64,000 bases of DNA from Adiantum capillus-veneris (lineage: Eukaryota; Streptophyta; Polypodiopsida; Polypodiales; Pteridaceae), in the NCBI GenBank assembly GCA_014529385.2, contig CM043947.1, forward strand, positions 116,602,087 through 116,666,086, written 5' to 3'. Under the pieces are notes generated by a model, which saw nothing but the letters and a program-made list of their open reading frames with translations, did not search any database and was not told the DNA's origin. The position numbers and the translations under genes were made by a program. Positions within the stretch are counted from its first letter, which is position 1. Each line of letters opens with the position of its first letter. Positions 34,128 to 46,035 of this stretch are shown in pieces.

Positions 34128-34253
34128 TTCTCTTATACTGACTGCGTTTATTCGTATTGCTCCTTCATTGCGCTATTTCTGACGCAGTAGTCTTCTTTTC
34201 TCCATTCTTTCCTTCGCCTCGGATTGCGCTTCCTCCTCAATCTTTTTCTTTTT

Positions 34254-34667
34254 CTAGACACGCAGCTTTTCTTGATGTATTTTGAGAAGCATGTTTTGGG
34301 TTAGCGGCAAAAGATACTTTTTCACTCTGCATCCACTAATCCAATTGGGCATTTCTTCTCCGTCTAATGTAGTAAGCTTGACGGCTCCACTTGGTGATAG
34401 ATCTTTAATCACCAGAGGTCCCATCCCTCGCTTTTTAAGCTTCTTAGCATGCTGTTTCAGAGTGTAAACTAGGACATAGTCCCCAACTTTAAACTCTTTA
34501 GTCCGCACATGCTTATCAAAAAATTCCTTTTGTCGCCTTTTTTGAGCGTAGATGGAAGCTATTGCTTTTAGGCGAAGCTCATCTAGCTTTTTCAGGTCAT
34601 CTATTCTATCAGAGAGCTCGTGCCCTGTCCACTCTAGATCCTTAGCCACCCTTAAGGTTGAAATCAA
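34254..34667 (-). pseudogene. Gypsy-1 integrase C-terminal part
   Basis: It continues the integrase frame after a one-base loss in a T run at about 34667. It shows the C-terminal integrase signature: Q-KRRQKEFFDKHV, then FKVGDYVLVYTLKQHAKKLKKRGMGPLVI, a beta-barrel (GPF-type) region, and KKYLLP. It ends with TAG at 34254. The same frame runs on into the second-protease ORF. Confidence 0.85.
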
Positions 34668-36376
34668 AATTCTATTGGTAAGATAGCATTTAGCCCAAAA
34701 ACCATGTTATATGGGGTCGTTCCTATGGATGTTTTATACGCTACCCTATATGCCCATAATGTTGAATGTAACTTTTGGTCCCAGTCAGTTCTCGACTCAG
34801 ATACAATCTTCGTAAGGACCGTGCATATGGTTTTGTTTGTTGCTTCAGCTTGTCCGTTTGCTTGTGGATGATACGGGGCTGATTTCCTATGGATTACCAT
34901 GAATTCATCTAGAAGGATCTCTATCACTTCATTTATGAAATGTGTGCCTCGATCACTCACAATTTCTATTGGCAATCCATATCGTACAAAGACGTATTCA
35001 TATAGAAATTGTGCCGTGGTCCTGGCATCTGCTTTTTGAGTTGCCTTTGCTTCGACCCACTTTGTTAGATAGTCTGTAGCCACAATGATGTATTGTGCAT
35101 GAGTCTTATATGCAGGAGGTGAAATGGGTCCGACATAATCAATCCCCCATTTTGCAAAAGCTCTTGCCCCCATCATTGGTCTAAGCGGCATATCATCTCT
35201 TTTAAGTGGTACTTTGGTCCGCTGACAGTCATCACACCGTTTAACGTATTCCTCAGCGTCCATATGTAATGTTGGCCACCATATTCCTGCGGCTAAGACA
35301 AGTTTTGTTGTCTTATCACCTGAGAAATGGCCTCCACCTACTCCTCCATGAGCTTGCTCCAGGATTATCACATACTCAGACTCTGATGCGCAAATCCTAA
35401 GCTGGTTGTCTTTACCTCTCTTATAGAGTTGATCTCCTATTAAAGCGTAATCTCTAGCTTCTGTCTCTACAGATTTCTGACGAGCTTTTGACGTTCCTTC
35501 TGGGAAAGTTCTATTTGTGAGATATTCAACAATATACTGACTCCATTCTGGAGCGATCATTATCTGATATAATGTCGAATACTCGGCTGGCGGTTTTGAT
35601 GAACATACAATACATACAGTGACATATTCATGTACGCTTTCTTTCATTCCTGGCCAATAGACTCCCAATTGTAACAAATTCCTATATGTGTTCCTTCTTG
35701 AACAATGAAATGCACATTCCTGAACATGTGCTTCGCGCAGATATATATTATATTCCTCAGGATTGATGCATAGTCGTAAAACATGATCATTTCCCAATTG
35801 ATACAACCTTCCTGCAATCAATTGAAGATTCTTGGATTGCTGAATAGCAATATGTTTCAGGTTGTATTCTCTTCTATCGAACTCTCCTCCATAGGTTAAT
35901 AGGTTAACGACATTTTGAGACCACTTAGGTATCATTTCTATGTTGAACAAGTACGCGTCTGGCATGTCGTCATCTACTCCTATAGGGTCTTCTCCATTCG
36001 TCAATCGCGAAAGATGATCAGCTCTAAGATGTGTTTTTCCTTTCTTTACTACTACCGTGAAGTCGAATTCCAGTAAGATAATGAACCATCTCACTATTCT
36101 CCCGGTATTGCATGGTTTATTCACTAGGTAGAGCAAGGCTTGGTGATCCGTAAAAAACACAAACTTGTTGGCTAGAAGATAATGCCGAAATTTTTCACAG
36201 CATAGATCATTCCTAATCCTTCTCGCTCTGTTGTGGTGTAATTCTTCTCTGCATTGTTGAGCTGTCGACTGGCGTAACAGATAGGAAAATCCATGTTTCC
36301 TTCTTCTGGCTGAGCCAGAATGCATCCTATTGCATATGCCGAAGCATCTATATGCACATGGAATATCTTCTCCCAA
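34664..36376 (-). pseudogene. pol: Gypsy-1 RNase H end and integrase with doubled zinc domain
   Basis: From about 36190 the frame reads the RNase H end (FFTDHQALLYLV, ADHLSRL). It then shows two H2C2 zinc domains in tandem. The first has EAH...H...GVYWPGM...CIVC (about 35755-35595). The second has AHGGVGGGH...GIWWPTL...CDDCQRTK (about 35375-35215). Each is preceded by a P-x-WSQ-x-V/I-V motif, so about 125-150 residues are duplicated. The catalytic core follows: GIDYVGP, VSDRGTHF, and the Glu in NGQAEATNK. The first roughly 60 listed residues belong to another frame. No second RNase H (aRNH) is seen. Confidence 0.88.
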
Positions 36377-37173
36377 TCTGGTGATTTCAAGACTGGAGCA
36401 GTAATGAGTGCCTCTTTCAATTTCTTGAACGATTCCTCACACTCCTCTGTCCATTCAAAGTTCACTATTAGCCTGTAAAGTGGTTGGCCTATTATAGCGT
36501 ACATGTAAATGAATCGTCTATAATATCCACAATGTCCCATAAAGCTCTGTACTTGTTTCGCATTGGTTGGTCTAGGCATATCCACTATAACTTTTATCTT
36601 CTCTAAATCCGTGGATATTCCGTTTTGTGAGACAATATGTCCCAGAATTCTGCCCTGTCGGACCATAAACACACATTTCTCAGGATTGAGACAAATGCGA
36701 TATGTCCTACATTTCTCAAATACTTTTCTTAGGTGTTCTAGATGCTCATCTCTCAGTAGAGAATGTACACATAAGTCATCCATGTATATTTCGAGAAACA
36801 GCCTTAAGTATTCTTTGAAAGCATGCGTCATCAGCCTCTGGAAGGTTGCGGGAGCATTGGTTAGACCAAAAGGCATAACCCGATAAGCATAAATTCCCCA
36901 CTCCGTTGCAAAAGCTGTTTTATGTTGATCTTCCAGTGCTATGGCTAGCTGGTTATATCCTGAAAAACCATCAAGAAAGGAGTATGTTGTTTTCCCTGAT
37001 ACACGCTCTAGAACATGATCAGTTATCGGCAGGGGATAATTGTCCCTGATTGTTGCAGCATTCACTTTCTTTAAGTTGACACACACTCGGAGTTTTCCGT
37101 TCTTCTTAGGTACTACCACAATCGGAGATACCCAATCAGTGTGTTCAATCTCGTATATGAATTCAGCTTCCAT
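36172..37173 (-). pseudogene. pol: Gypsy-1 reverse transcriptase and RNase H start
   Basis: This is the RT palm and thumb: SPIVVVPKKNGKLRVCVNLKKVNAAT start, [23 protein letters not shown], and catalytic YMDDL near 36785. The RNase H start follows (HVHIDASAYAIGCILAQ, catalytic Asp; TTTEREGLGMIYAVK, catalytic Glu). The frame ends at 36172 because one A is missing from the run near 36190; RNase H continues in the next frame. At its 5' side another one-base loss near 37190 separates it from the protease frame. Confidence 0.9.
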
Positions 37174-37181
37174 TAGCTTAT

Positions 37182-40100
37182 CTATCTCTCCTTGATTCGC
37201 TTAGCAAAAGTATCATTATATGTGTATGGTCTCTGTCTGCTAGGCTTTGCGTCTTGTTTCAGTGGGATTGAGTGTTGGCATATCGATGGGTCAACTCCCT
37301 TTAAGTCCTTATAAGACCATGCAAACACATCCCTGTACTCTCTGAGAAGACTCAAAAGTCTCTCTTCCTCGCTTGGAGACAAATCTGTGGCTATGTACAC
37401 CGGTCTAGGCGTCTCACCTGGAGCTGCTAAATCAACTCTTTTTGCATCCTCCGGTCCGTCATAAGATTCGTTCTCCTTCCTCTCTCGAATAGGTGGGGTT
37501 AATATCACCTTCCTATCCTCTATTGTGAATTTCCTATAGTGAGAGGGAACATCCATGTTTTCCTTGATTTTGACGTTTTCGTCCTCTCCACTCTCAATTT
37601 CTGTCGTCCAAACTTCCTTCAGAGTTTTCTTGAGCTCTCTGTACTTGTTTCTACGTTCTAACTTGGACTCCGTGTATTCTCTGTTGCGCTTGTTCTTTTC
37701 TGATTTTTCTGTTTCAGTTTTCGTTCCATTCTTTTGAACTTGATTTCTTGAGCCTCTTTTGTCTTTTCGTAAGCTCTTTTGATCACTGCCTCTCATTCTT
37801 CCAGAAATCTTATCCTTAACACAATCTTCAGCCTTTACTAGCATTAGGAATTGATTTTTTCCTCTTATTCTAGGCATCGGATTGGTTCTAACCCCTTTTG
37901 TTTTTTTCTTTGCTCTATAGTGTTTCTGGCGTTGTTTAGTTTGGTTCGGAAAATCATAAAATCGGACATCCGTTATAGTTTCTTCGTTTCCGCTTGAATT
38001 GTCCGTTGACTCGTTGTCTGCTTCATTTCCCCACTCTGGATGATTGGGAATGTCGTGAAACACCTCTTCTTCATCTTCTTTTTCCAGTGTATCGTTCTTT
38101 TCAGTTTCTTTTTCGAGTACAGTTCTCAACATGAAATACGGAACCACGTCGTACCCGTCCTTGTCGCAAAATTTCGTTGTGGGACCATCCGGAATTGCAC
38201 AAACATCTAGGGTTGCTAGAATGTGTGTCCATTCTAATGGTTCAAACGTGTCCTCTGGAAAGGGTTCTCTTACATAAGTTTCGTCTTCGATAGCCCTTTC
38301 TAAAACACATTCTTCTCGTTTCAGACTTCCACATTTCGAAGCTCCACACATCCATAACTCCTTGGGTTTACCTAACCAAGCTGGAAATTCGGATCCCGCC
38401 AAAGTAGCTGAATCAAACTCCTCTACCGGTGTTCGGTTCACATCTTTGTAGCTATGGTCTTTCAGGTTCACACGTGTAGTGGTTTCCATATTTCTCAAGT
38501 ATATGTGATCGTAGCCCCAATCTTGGACCATTTTCAACTGTCTCATGAATGGTCTTCCCAATATGATATCATAGTTATTCTCCTTGGCAAAATCGACAAT
38601 AGCAAAAGTATGTTCGTATTCAATGCCGCAAGAAGTCACTACAACTTTCTCTAATAACCCCATAGGTTTCTCCATGTGTCCATCTGCTAATTGGAGTTTC
38701 AACCTAGTCTTCCTTATTGCTGGTTTCCCCCATTTTTTCCAGATTTCTTTTGTAGCAATGGCTACCCCTGCTCCGCTGTCTAGTATTGCCATCGTCTTCA
38801 CTCCTTGGAATTCAACTGGTAAGGTTGTATTCCCCTCTTCACCTTCGCAATACTCTCCGACCTTGTTTAAGGGTACAGGCTTAGCGTTCTTTTGTGGTTT
38901 GCTCAGCTCCTCTATGCTCTCTTGCAATCTCGATGTTGGATCTTTTATCCCGAATTTCTCCAAGAATTTTCCTACAGTGGTCCACATATGTGGTCTTAGC
39001 CTCAAAAGCTCAGCTAAAGTGATAGTGCATGTCACTGGTGTTGACAAAATCTCTATCAATCCTTGCGAGTCCATGACTTTTTCTGATGAGAATTTTCGTG
39101 AGGGAAGTGCTCTAATCTCGGATTTTGCTTCATACTCTCCTAAGTATGAAGGTAAGGTTTTCAGTGAATGAGGTTTGCTCTCCATTGTTCTAACAGAGCC
39201 CCCATCTCCCCAGTAAGATTGCAGATCCAAGTCCACTTGAGATCCTGCCTCAAATTCCACTATGGGAGGATTCCTGATGTCCTTTTCCCAATTTGTCTGA
39301 TTAGCTTGGCAACTTAGCTCGTTTGCAAAGTTTGCCTCTCTCACTTGTTTCCAAAATTCATTGTAATCCTCATCTTTTCCGTAAATCCTCTGTATGACTG
39401 GATGAAAACTCTCTATCTCCTGATCGGTTGTGTTCAATACTATGCGGTCATCCTTTTGTGTATTTTCAGGCTTTTGTGCACTGGGAGTCTTTTCAGCTAC
39501 CCGTGAAACGATAGTCTCTTGCTGAATTGGGTTTTCCTTTCCACAATTCATTGTTTCTTTTGGTGGTTCTAATAAGGCTTGTGCAGTCTCGATCATTCTC
39601 TGGCACATTTCAAGTCTCTGCTTTTCCAATTCCGCGTTTGGGTATGTCATCCACCTCTGTTCTTGTGTTTGGTTGTTCTTTAACCTAGCTTCGTAAGCTC
39701 TCATCAGTGCGTCCAATGGTTCGTGTACTTTGTCGACTAGCACTGATCCCCCTGAGCTTAAGCTCGTTGTTTCTTTGATACTCTTTTGTTTCGTTCTTTC
39801 CGGGCTCATCTCTCGTTTCCCGTTTTGACTCTCAAGTTTTTCTAATCTAGCTTTAGTTTGCTTTAGTTCCTCAGCTAGAATAGCGTCTTCACGTTCTTTT
39901 CTCAATTTCATGCGTGCTTTTCTAGCTTTCCATGTGTTTTTCTGATTCCGCGGTCCTTGACTAACCACTTCAGTCGCTAACTTTCCATTCTCAGGTTCTC
40001 TAGTGGTTTTCTTAGCTTGAGCTCTAGTAACAACTTGCGTTGGTATCAGAGTTTCATTTTCAGACCCACTGCTGGTAGGAATAGTTTCTAACATATTCAA

Positions 40101-40469
40101 TGTCGTCTTTTGCACTTTGTTTGGATTCTTTGAACAATCCTCAATGAAGTGAGTAACCCCACACTCAGTGCAATAAGCGTTAATTCTAATGATTTCCGTA
40201 TGTGGGCAAACATTCATCAGATGGTCACCTCCACACTTGTAACAGGGTCCTAGTGCTGGTCTTGGTCCCGCTTGATTCGTCCTTTGTGGATAGGATGGTC
40301 TTGGTCCTGTTAACCCTCCATGAGCTATGAACATCAATGTTCTTGCGTCCAAATTGTATCTCTCTTCGTCAGAAGCACTTGTAATTGTTGGTATTCCAAC
40401 ATTCCCAATCATGCCCCATGGTTCTAGTTGTTTGGGTTCTTCTGGTGGGTAATACATAGTTGGAGACAT
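37182..40469 (-). pseudogene. Gypsy-1 gag end, protease and RT linker
   Basis: This 1095-residue frame continues the upstream gag frame after a TAA at 40497. Two close zinc knuckles of unusual spacing C-X2-C-X3-H-X4-C (CYKCGGDHLMNVC and CTECGVTHFIEDC) lie near residues 76-116. A long Lys/Glu-rich region follows, then retropepsin with AILDSGAGVAIA (near 38785) and IILGRPFM (near 38545). The C-terminal half is charged. It ends in the conserved lead into RT (EERLLSLLREYRDVFAWSYKDLKGVD, HSIPLKQDAKP). The stop at 37182 is caused by a one-base loss; RT resumes at 37173. Confidence 0.85.
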
Positions 40470-40496
40470 GTGTGCACCAGATTCTTCATAATAGGC

Positions 40497-41090
40497 TTAA
40501 ACAGGCACTAAGGCTTGTTCTTCCTGATTCTCTAAGGTTGGTGCATATCTAATGCCCACTGGTCTTGCTCCTGGTAAAGGTGGTTGTTGTCCCAATACCG
40601 GTTGCGGTCTTTCTATCCCCATAGGTCCCGGTACATTTCCCGTTGGGTATCGAGGTACTGGATGTATCTGAGGTGGTGCTAATTGAGCAGGAGGTGCATA
40701 TTGGCGCTCCCTTACATACCCTTTTTTGTAATAACACTCCTCTGTTGGATGATTTGTCCATTTTTGTTCAATAGCACACCATTTCAGTGGTTTTGGCAAT
40801 GGTTTTTGGTATGGTGCCATCCTTTTTAGAGCATCTTCTATCATTTGCTCTACATTTGGCATGGTTGTTGTTTGAACATTCTTTTTAGTGGTAGTCTCGC
40901 TCGCTACGGAGGAGGAGCTACTGGATGCAAAATCTGTATCCGCTGACACCTCTCCATAAACCGTACAGTTATCCACTAAGTACAATGCCTCTCTCGTTAC
41001 TTGCTCGAAACTTGTACAAGCTTTCAAGTGCAAGTCCTTCTTGAGAGTGTCGTTCCTCAGTCCTCAATAAAGAGAACAGATAGTCTGTCA
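40497..41090 (-). pseudogene. gag: Gypsy-1 gag, second part
   Basis: This frame continues gag after two small shifts near 41055-41095. It carries LKACTSFEQVTREALYLVDN, then a proline-rich linker and a CCHC-like half (WCAIEQKWTNHPTEEC) of the kind found in plant Gypsy gag. It ends with TAA at 40497. The frame then stays open into the zinc-knuckle/protease ORF, so gag and protease may have been one frame. Confidence 0.75.
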
Positions 41091-41098
41091 TCTTGTGG

Positions 41099-42622
41099 TC
41101 ATTCACGTACTGGACATCTCTCAATGTATTGTTTGAAGCGAAGTGAAGCTTCCTTCACTTTTTCGTGTTCTCTCTGTTTAAAAGCATATATTTGTGAGAC
41201 CGTATTGTGCTTAATCCCTCGTTTTGAGAATTCCTCAGCAAACTCTCTTAGCAAATGGTCAATGTCATGGAATCCCCCTATGTTCATTGGTTGAAACCAT
41301 GTCAATGCAGTACCTTCTAGAGTAAGACCAAATCCCTCGTATTGTGTATGGAAATCTGTTATCTGCTCAGCTCTTAAGACTTGCTTAAAGAGTGACACAT
41401 GTGCATACGGATCTCCTGAACCACCATACTTCTTTGGCATACACTTGGCTACTTGAGATGGTCTCATACGTCTATGATCTGCTACCAATCTCATTGCTCC
41501 TGTGTCTCGGCTAAAGCTTTCTCTAGCATCATGGACTTCATGGGTTACCCTTGTCGGTTCCTCTGCCCTGAATCTACTACTGGGAGGTAAATGTGATGGT
41601 TCCGCTTCAAACCTTGGACCTGGAGTGGTATAGGTGGGGATTGGAACTGCACTACCTCGATTCGTCTCCATTGACTCTCTGGAATGTAATGATCCCATTG
41701 GTCCGAGCTTCGAGTCCCAAGGTTGACTGAAATAGTCAGCAACCTGAGTTCTTTGTCCTCCTGTTGTCATTGAGTTTTGCACTCCAGTTGTTGGTGCTGG
41801 TCTATGTGAGCTAGAAGTAACATAATACTGATGTAGTGGTCCCCCAAAGTATGTATATCCTTCTAATTCTTTCTTGCCCATTGTTGAGTATTGCCTGCCA
41901 TACTTATCGTAAGCAGCAATTTTCACTTCCGATCCCTCTGTGTAGGTAAAGACATAGAGTCTTTTTTTGTCTGTCAACTCTCCGGTGTAGGGTTCTTCAC
42001 ATCTATAATAGAGATCTTGCTCCCCATTATTATATTTGTATAGCCCCACATAGATGTTATCAGTGTTGATCCTTGTAGTTTCATTCTCTCTTCTTAACCT
42101 CGCATTAGGGAAGTTCATTATTGGTGCTTTCTCCTCGAGTTCTTCATCTATTTTGGCTTTGGTGCCCATCAATCCCCACTTGTCCACAATGTTAGGGTTT
42201 AGGACTACCAAGTACATGGTACCCTCGTCATCTAGATATCTATCTCCGATATAGCTCACAGGCACTAAGTCCTTGAACTCACTAGGTCTATCTTCTATCT
42301 TTACACAATAGCGGTCCATTCCATCTTTGTAGATCTTTGCACCTTGCTCATTGTCGTACTGATATTTTATGAACAATAGCTTCATTGTGGCGGAAGGGTT
42401 TGATGATCCTGCTGCCATATTTTCTCTGTTGTTCCTGTTCGAGTGTTCGGTGAAAATCTCGTAAGACCTTTCCGAAGAAGTATCAGAAACACTTCCTTCA
42501 AAGATCGGCTCTAATGGTTGCACCCAACTTTGGTTTACACTTCCCTCGGTTGATATGACACTTGCTGGTTCCCCTTGTTTTGGTTGATTATTCCGGAGAT
42601 TCCTGCCTGATCTCAAATTCAT
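41099..42622 (-). pseudogene. gag: Gypsy-1 gag, first part
   Basis: I chose the ATG at 42622 (MNLRSGRN); an open frame reaches 42661 without an ATG. Residues 1-330 are not recognised: an acidic N-terminus, a folded-looking part (LLFIKYQYDNEQGAKIYKDGMDRYC, WGLMGTKAKIDEEL) and a Ser/Pro-rich linker. The last roughly 120 residues are a classic plant Gypsy capsid domain (KYGGSGDPYAHVSLFKQVL, GLTLEGTALTWFQ, FAEEFSKR). The frame breaks at 41099. The start is 169 bases after the nearest palindrome, almost the same distance as for ORF-A. Confidence 0.85.
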
Positions 42623-42790
42623 CAATTCCCCTAAAGGACTGTAACTTTTCCGTCTCGGCAATTTGTTTTTCCCAAGTTTTTGTGGTCAGAATTGATCCAA
42701 ACTGACTGATACTTGGTCAATTGTTTAATCTTGTCAGTTGGACAACTTCTGTTTCATCAAGTGAGAATTTTGTCGCAGTTATGCTGAAAA

Positions 42791-43511
42791 AGACATTATA
42801 CGAGTATGATGTCTTTTTTTCACAGATTTTGACTATTTTGGTTATGCTCACTCTCAGTGGCCCCTTTATGCTCTCTTCACTCACAAAATTCAGTTTGAAC
42901 TCTGTTTGAGCAAGTTATGGCTAGTTCAGGCTTTTCTTGGCAATTTTATGCTTTTGACTTGTTTTTGGGTCAATTGTTATCCAAATGGGATGAAACTTAA
43001 AATATAACCTCTAGACAGCTATTACAATGGATCTGTGTTAGCAAAGTATCAGAATATGTCCAAAATTAGGTCAAAGACATCATACACATATGATGTCTTT
43101 TTCATCAATTTGGGTCCAAACTTGATATTTATGCTTCCTACAGTGCCTGTAACAATCTTGTCAGGTCAGATATCAAAAATAAGCAGTGGATGTGCCAAAA
43201 AACATTATACGCGTATGATGTCTTTTGTCCCAGATTTTGACTATTTTTGGTTTTAAGCCTTCTCCAATGTTTATAATTGAGTTTCAAGTGTTTTTGTCAG
43301 GTTTGAGTGTAAAAACAAGATCTGAATCCAAAATTTCCTATTCTTTGCGTTTCTTGGACTCCGACTTGTCTTTTTGGGTTTCTTTGAGTGTTAATGCTCT
43401 TGTTTTAAGTTGATCTTAGGGTAAAACCCCCCTTCTAAATACTCTGGCAATGTCAAATTTTCAATTTTAGTCTCTGTTTAGGTCCTAAGACATCATACGC
43501 GTATGATGTCT
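42791..43511 (-). repeat. Palindrome block upstream of gag (one perfect and three decayed copies)
   Basis: Copies are at 42791-42814, 43075-43098, 43200-43223 and 43488-43511; only the last is perfect. Differences fall mainly at the central CGCG and at C-to-T sites. Spacings are 284, 125 and 288, matching the first three spacings of the other block (283, 135, 285). Spacers share weak similarity with that block, including CAGGCT..TCTTGGCAA and CCAAATgGGATgAAACTT. It lies in the element's 5' leader, between PBS and gag. Confidence 0.9.
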
Positions 43512-44031
43512 AAAGTTGCAGATTTCCAGTTTTTCAGCACAGAACTCTTCCAATAGCTCTTTTAAGTGCTCAGCAACAATCAGTTACACAGAAAATTTTT
43601 CTGAACTTTGTTTATTGCATATTTCACTACCAAAGCGACTTTTTCAATGATCTAACATGCAATCAAACACATCAAGCAAATAGAACACCAATTGATAGCT
43701 CTAGATCAGGATCAAATCAGGCCCTACCTAAGCTAATTCTAATCATAAAATGGATTTTTTGCAATTGAAAATATAAAGAGATTTACTACCACACAAGGAG
43801 TAGCAAATGCTTTTTATGTCAACAACCACTTAAACACCATCAAAAACAATCTAATCTAAGCTAAACTAAAAATACTGTCAACACGGAAGACCCAGGAATA
43901 CCCCACTTCCTAGTATCTCTCGAGACCTTCGGAGTCCACCACTCCTAGATCTTTTCTAACTAAAGTATACAAATTAGTTTATACGACTCACCTCGTAGGA
44001 TTAGTCTAAGGTCACCTACTTAGGGCTCTCG

Positions 44032-44049
44032 TCCCCGGCAGCGGCGCCA
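44032..44049 (-). other. Primer-binding site of Gypsy-1 (tRNA-Asp type)
   Basis: The minus strand reads TGGCGCCGCTGCCGGGGA two bases after the 5' LTR end. It differs at one base from the TGGCGCCGTTGCCGGGGA PBS used by plant Athila/Tat elements. Confidence 0.93.
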
Positions 44050-44051
44050 AA

Positions 44052-45044
<993 letters not shown>

Positions 45045-45630
45045 GAATACAAATCCAACCAAGAGCCATGCTTCAATCCTTATAATCTTGCCATCTTCAT
45101 TACTATGCTATTATGCTATGCTAAGCAAGAAGAGTGATGAAAAGTGAGGAACTATTTCTTTCTCCTATGAATGCTTCTTCTTCCTCTTCCCTACCCTCAT
45201 TCCCCGCTAGCTCTCTCCAACTTTGAAGGTGTTTGAGGCCTTGGGACTGAGGCTAGGGATGGTTAATGCTTTTACAAAGTTTATGCTATGCTCGTGATGC
45301 ATGAAGATTTCCATATTGATTGCATCATCTAGGTCAGAAGGAACACAAAGATTGTATAGTACCAAGTCTCTCTTGATGGGAGAATCTATAGTACAAAAGC
45401 CTATTGGAGGGGGGATCGGCTCCACATAATCCGGTCCTCAACTATTGTCATGTTCTCTAATTCTCTCTCTTGCAAAAGTATTGTTCATGCCAAGTTAATT
45501 AATTATAATGCTTATGTTTCTACCACTAATTGAGTTCATCCTCTATGTTCTCAAATTAGTCTCACAAAAATGCTCACTCTATATCTCTTAATTCCTCTAT
45601 TCTCAAAGTTCATAGGGCATTTCCATTACA
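45045..45630 (+). repeat. Gypsy-2 5' LTR, right fragment
   Basis: It continues the LTR after the Gypsy-1 insertion and matches 51148-51736. It ends CATTACA at 45630. Confidence 0.88.
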
Positions 45631-45643
45631 TTAGTGTCAGAGC
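45631..45643 (+). other. Decayed primer-binding site of Gypsy-2
   Basis: TTAGTGTCAGAGC directly follows the LTR. It resembles the initiator-Met PBS (TGGTATCAGAGC) with three changes. Confidence 0.6.
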
Positions 45644-46035
45644 TATTGGTTTCTCTTTTCTTACTTAAGAAGAGAGGTCCTTAATTTTTCCATGAAAGAT
45701 TGGAAGTTGTTCATTGCAATAGGGTAAGTGGGAAAGATATATATTATCTTGTTGAGAAGGACTTAGTTCTAGGTACACCATTGGGAACATAGTCTTAATA
45801 ATGGAGTCTCTCGGAGGTTTCCTTTGGCTTAACCATTATTGAGCTCCGAGGAAGATCAACAGGAGCCATAATCAATCGAGAAATATTAGACCCTCTCCAC
45901 TGGTGTTTGCAATCAACAGTGTCTAAACCATGGGTGTGGCTTCTTGAGAACTAATTTCAAAGGTAAAGAAGAGTAGCGACTAAGGTTTTTGAGAGTACCA
46001 AAGCACAAAGTAATCTAAACATAAGTTTAATTAGC

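Noticed and set aside
38584-39171. Plus-strand 195-residue frame
   Set aside because: Antisense shadow of the Gypsy-1 protease region.
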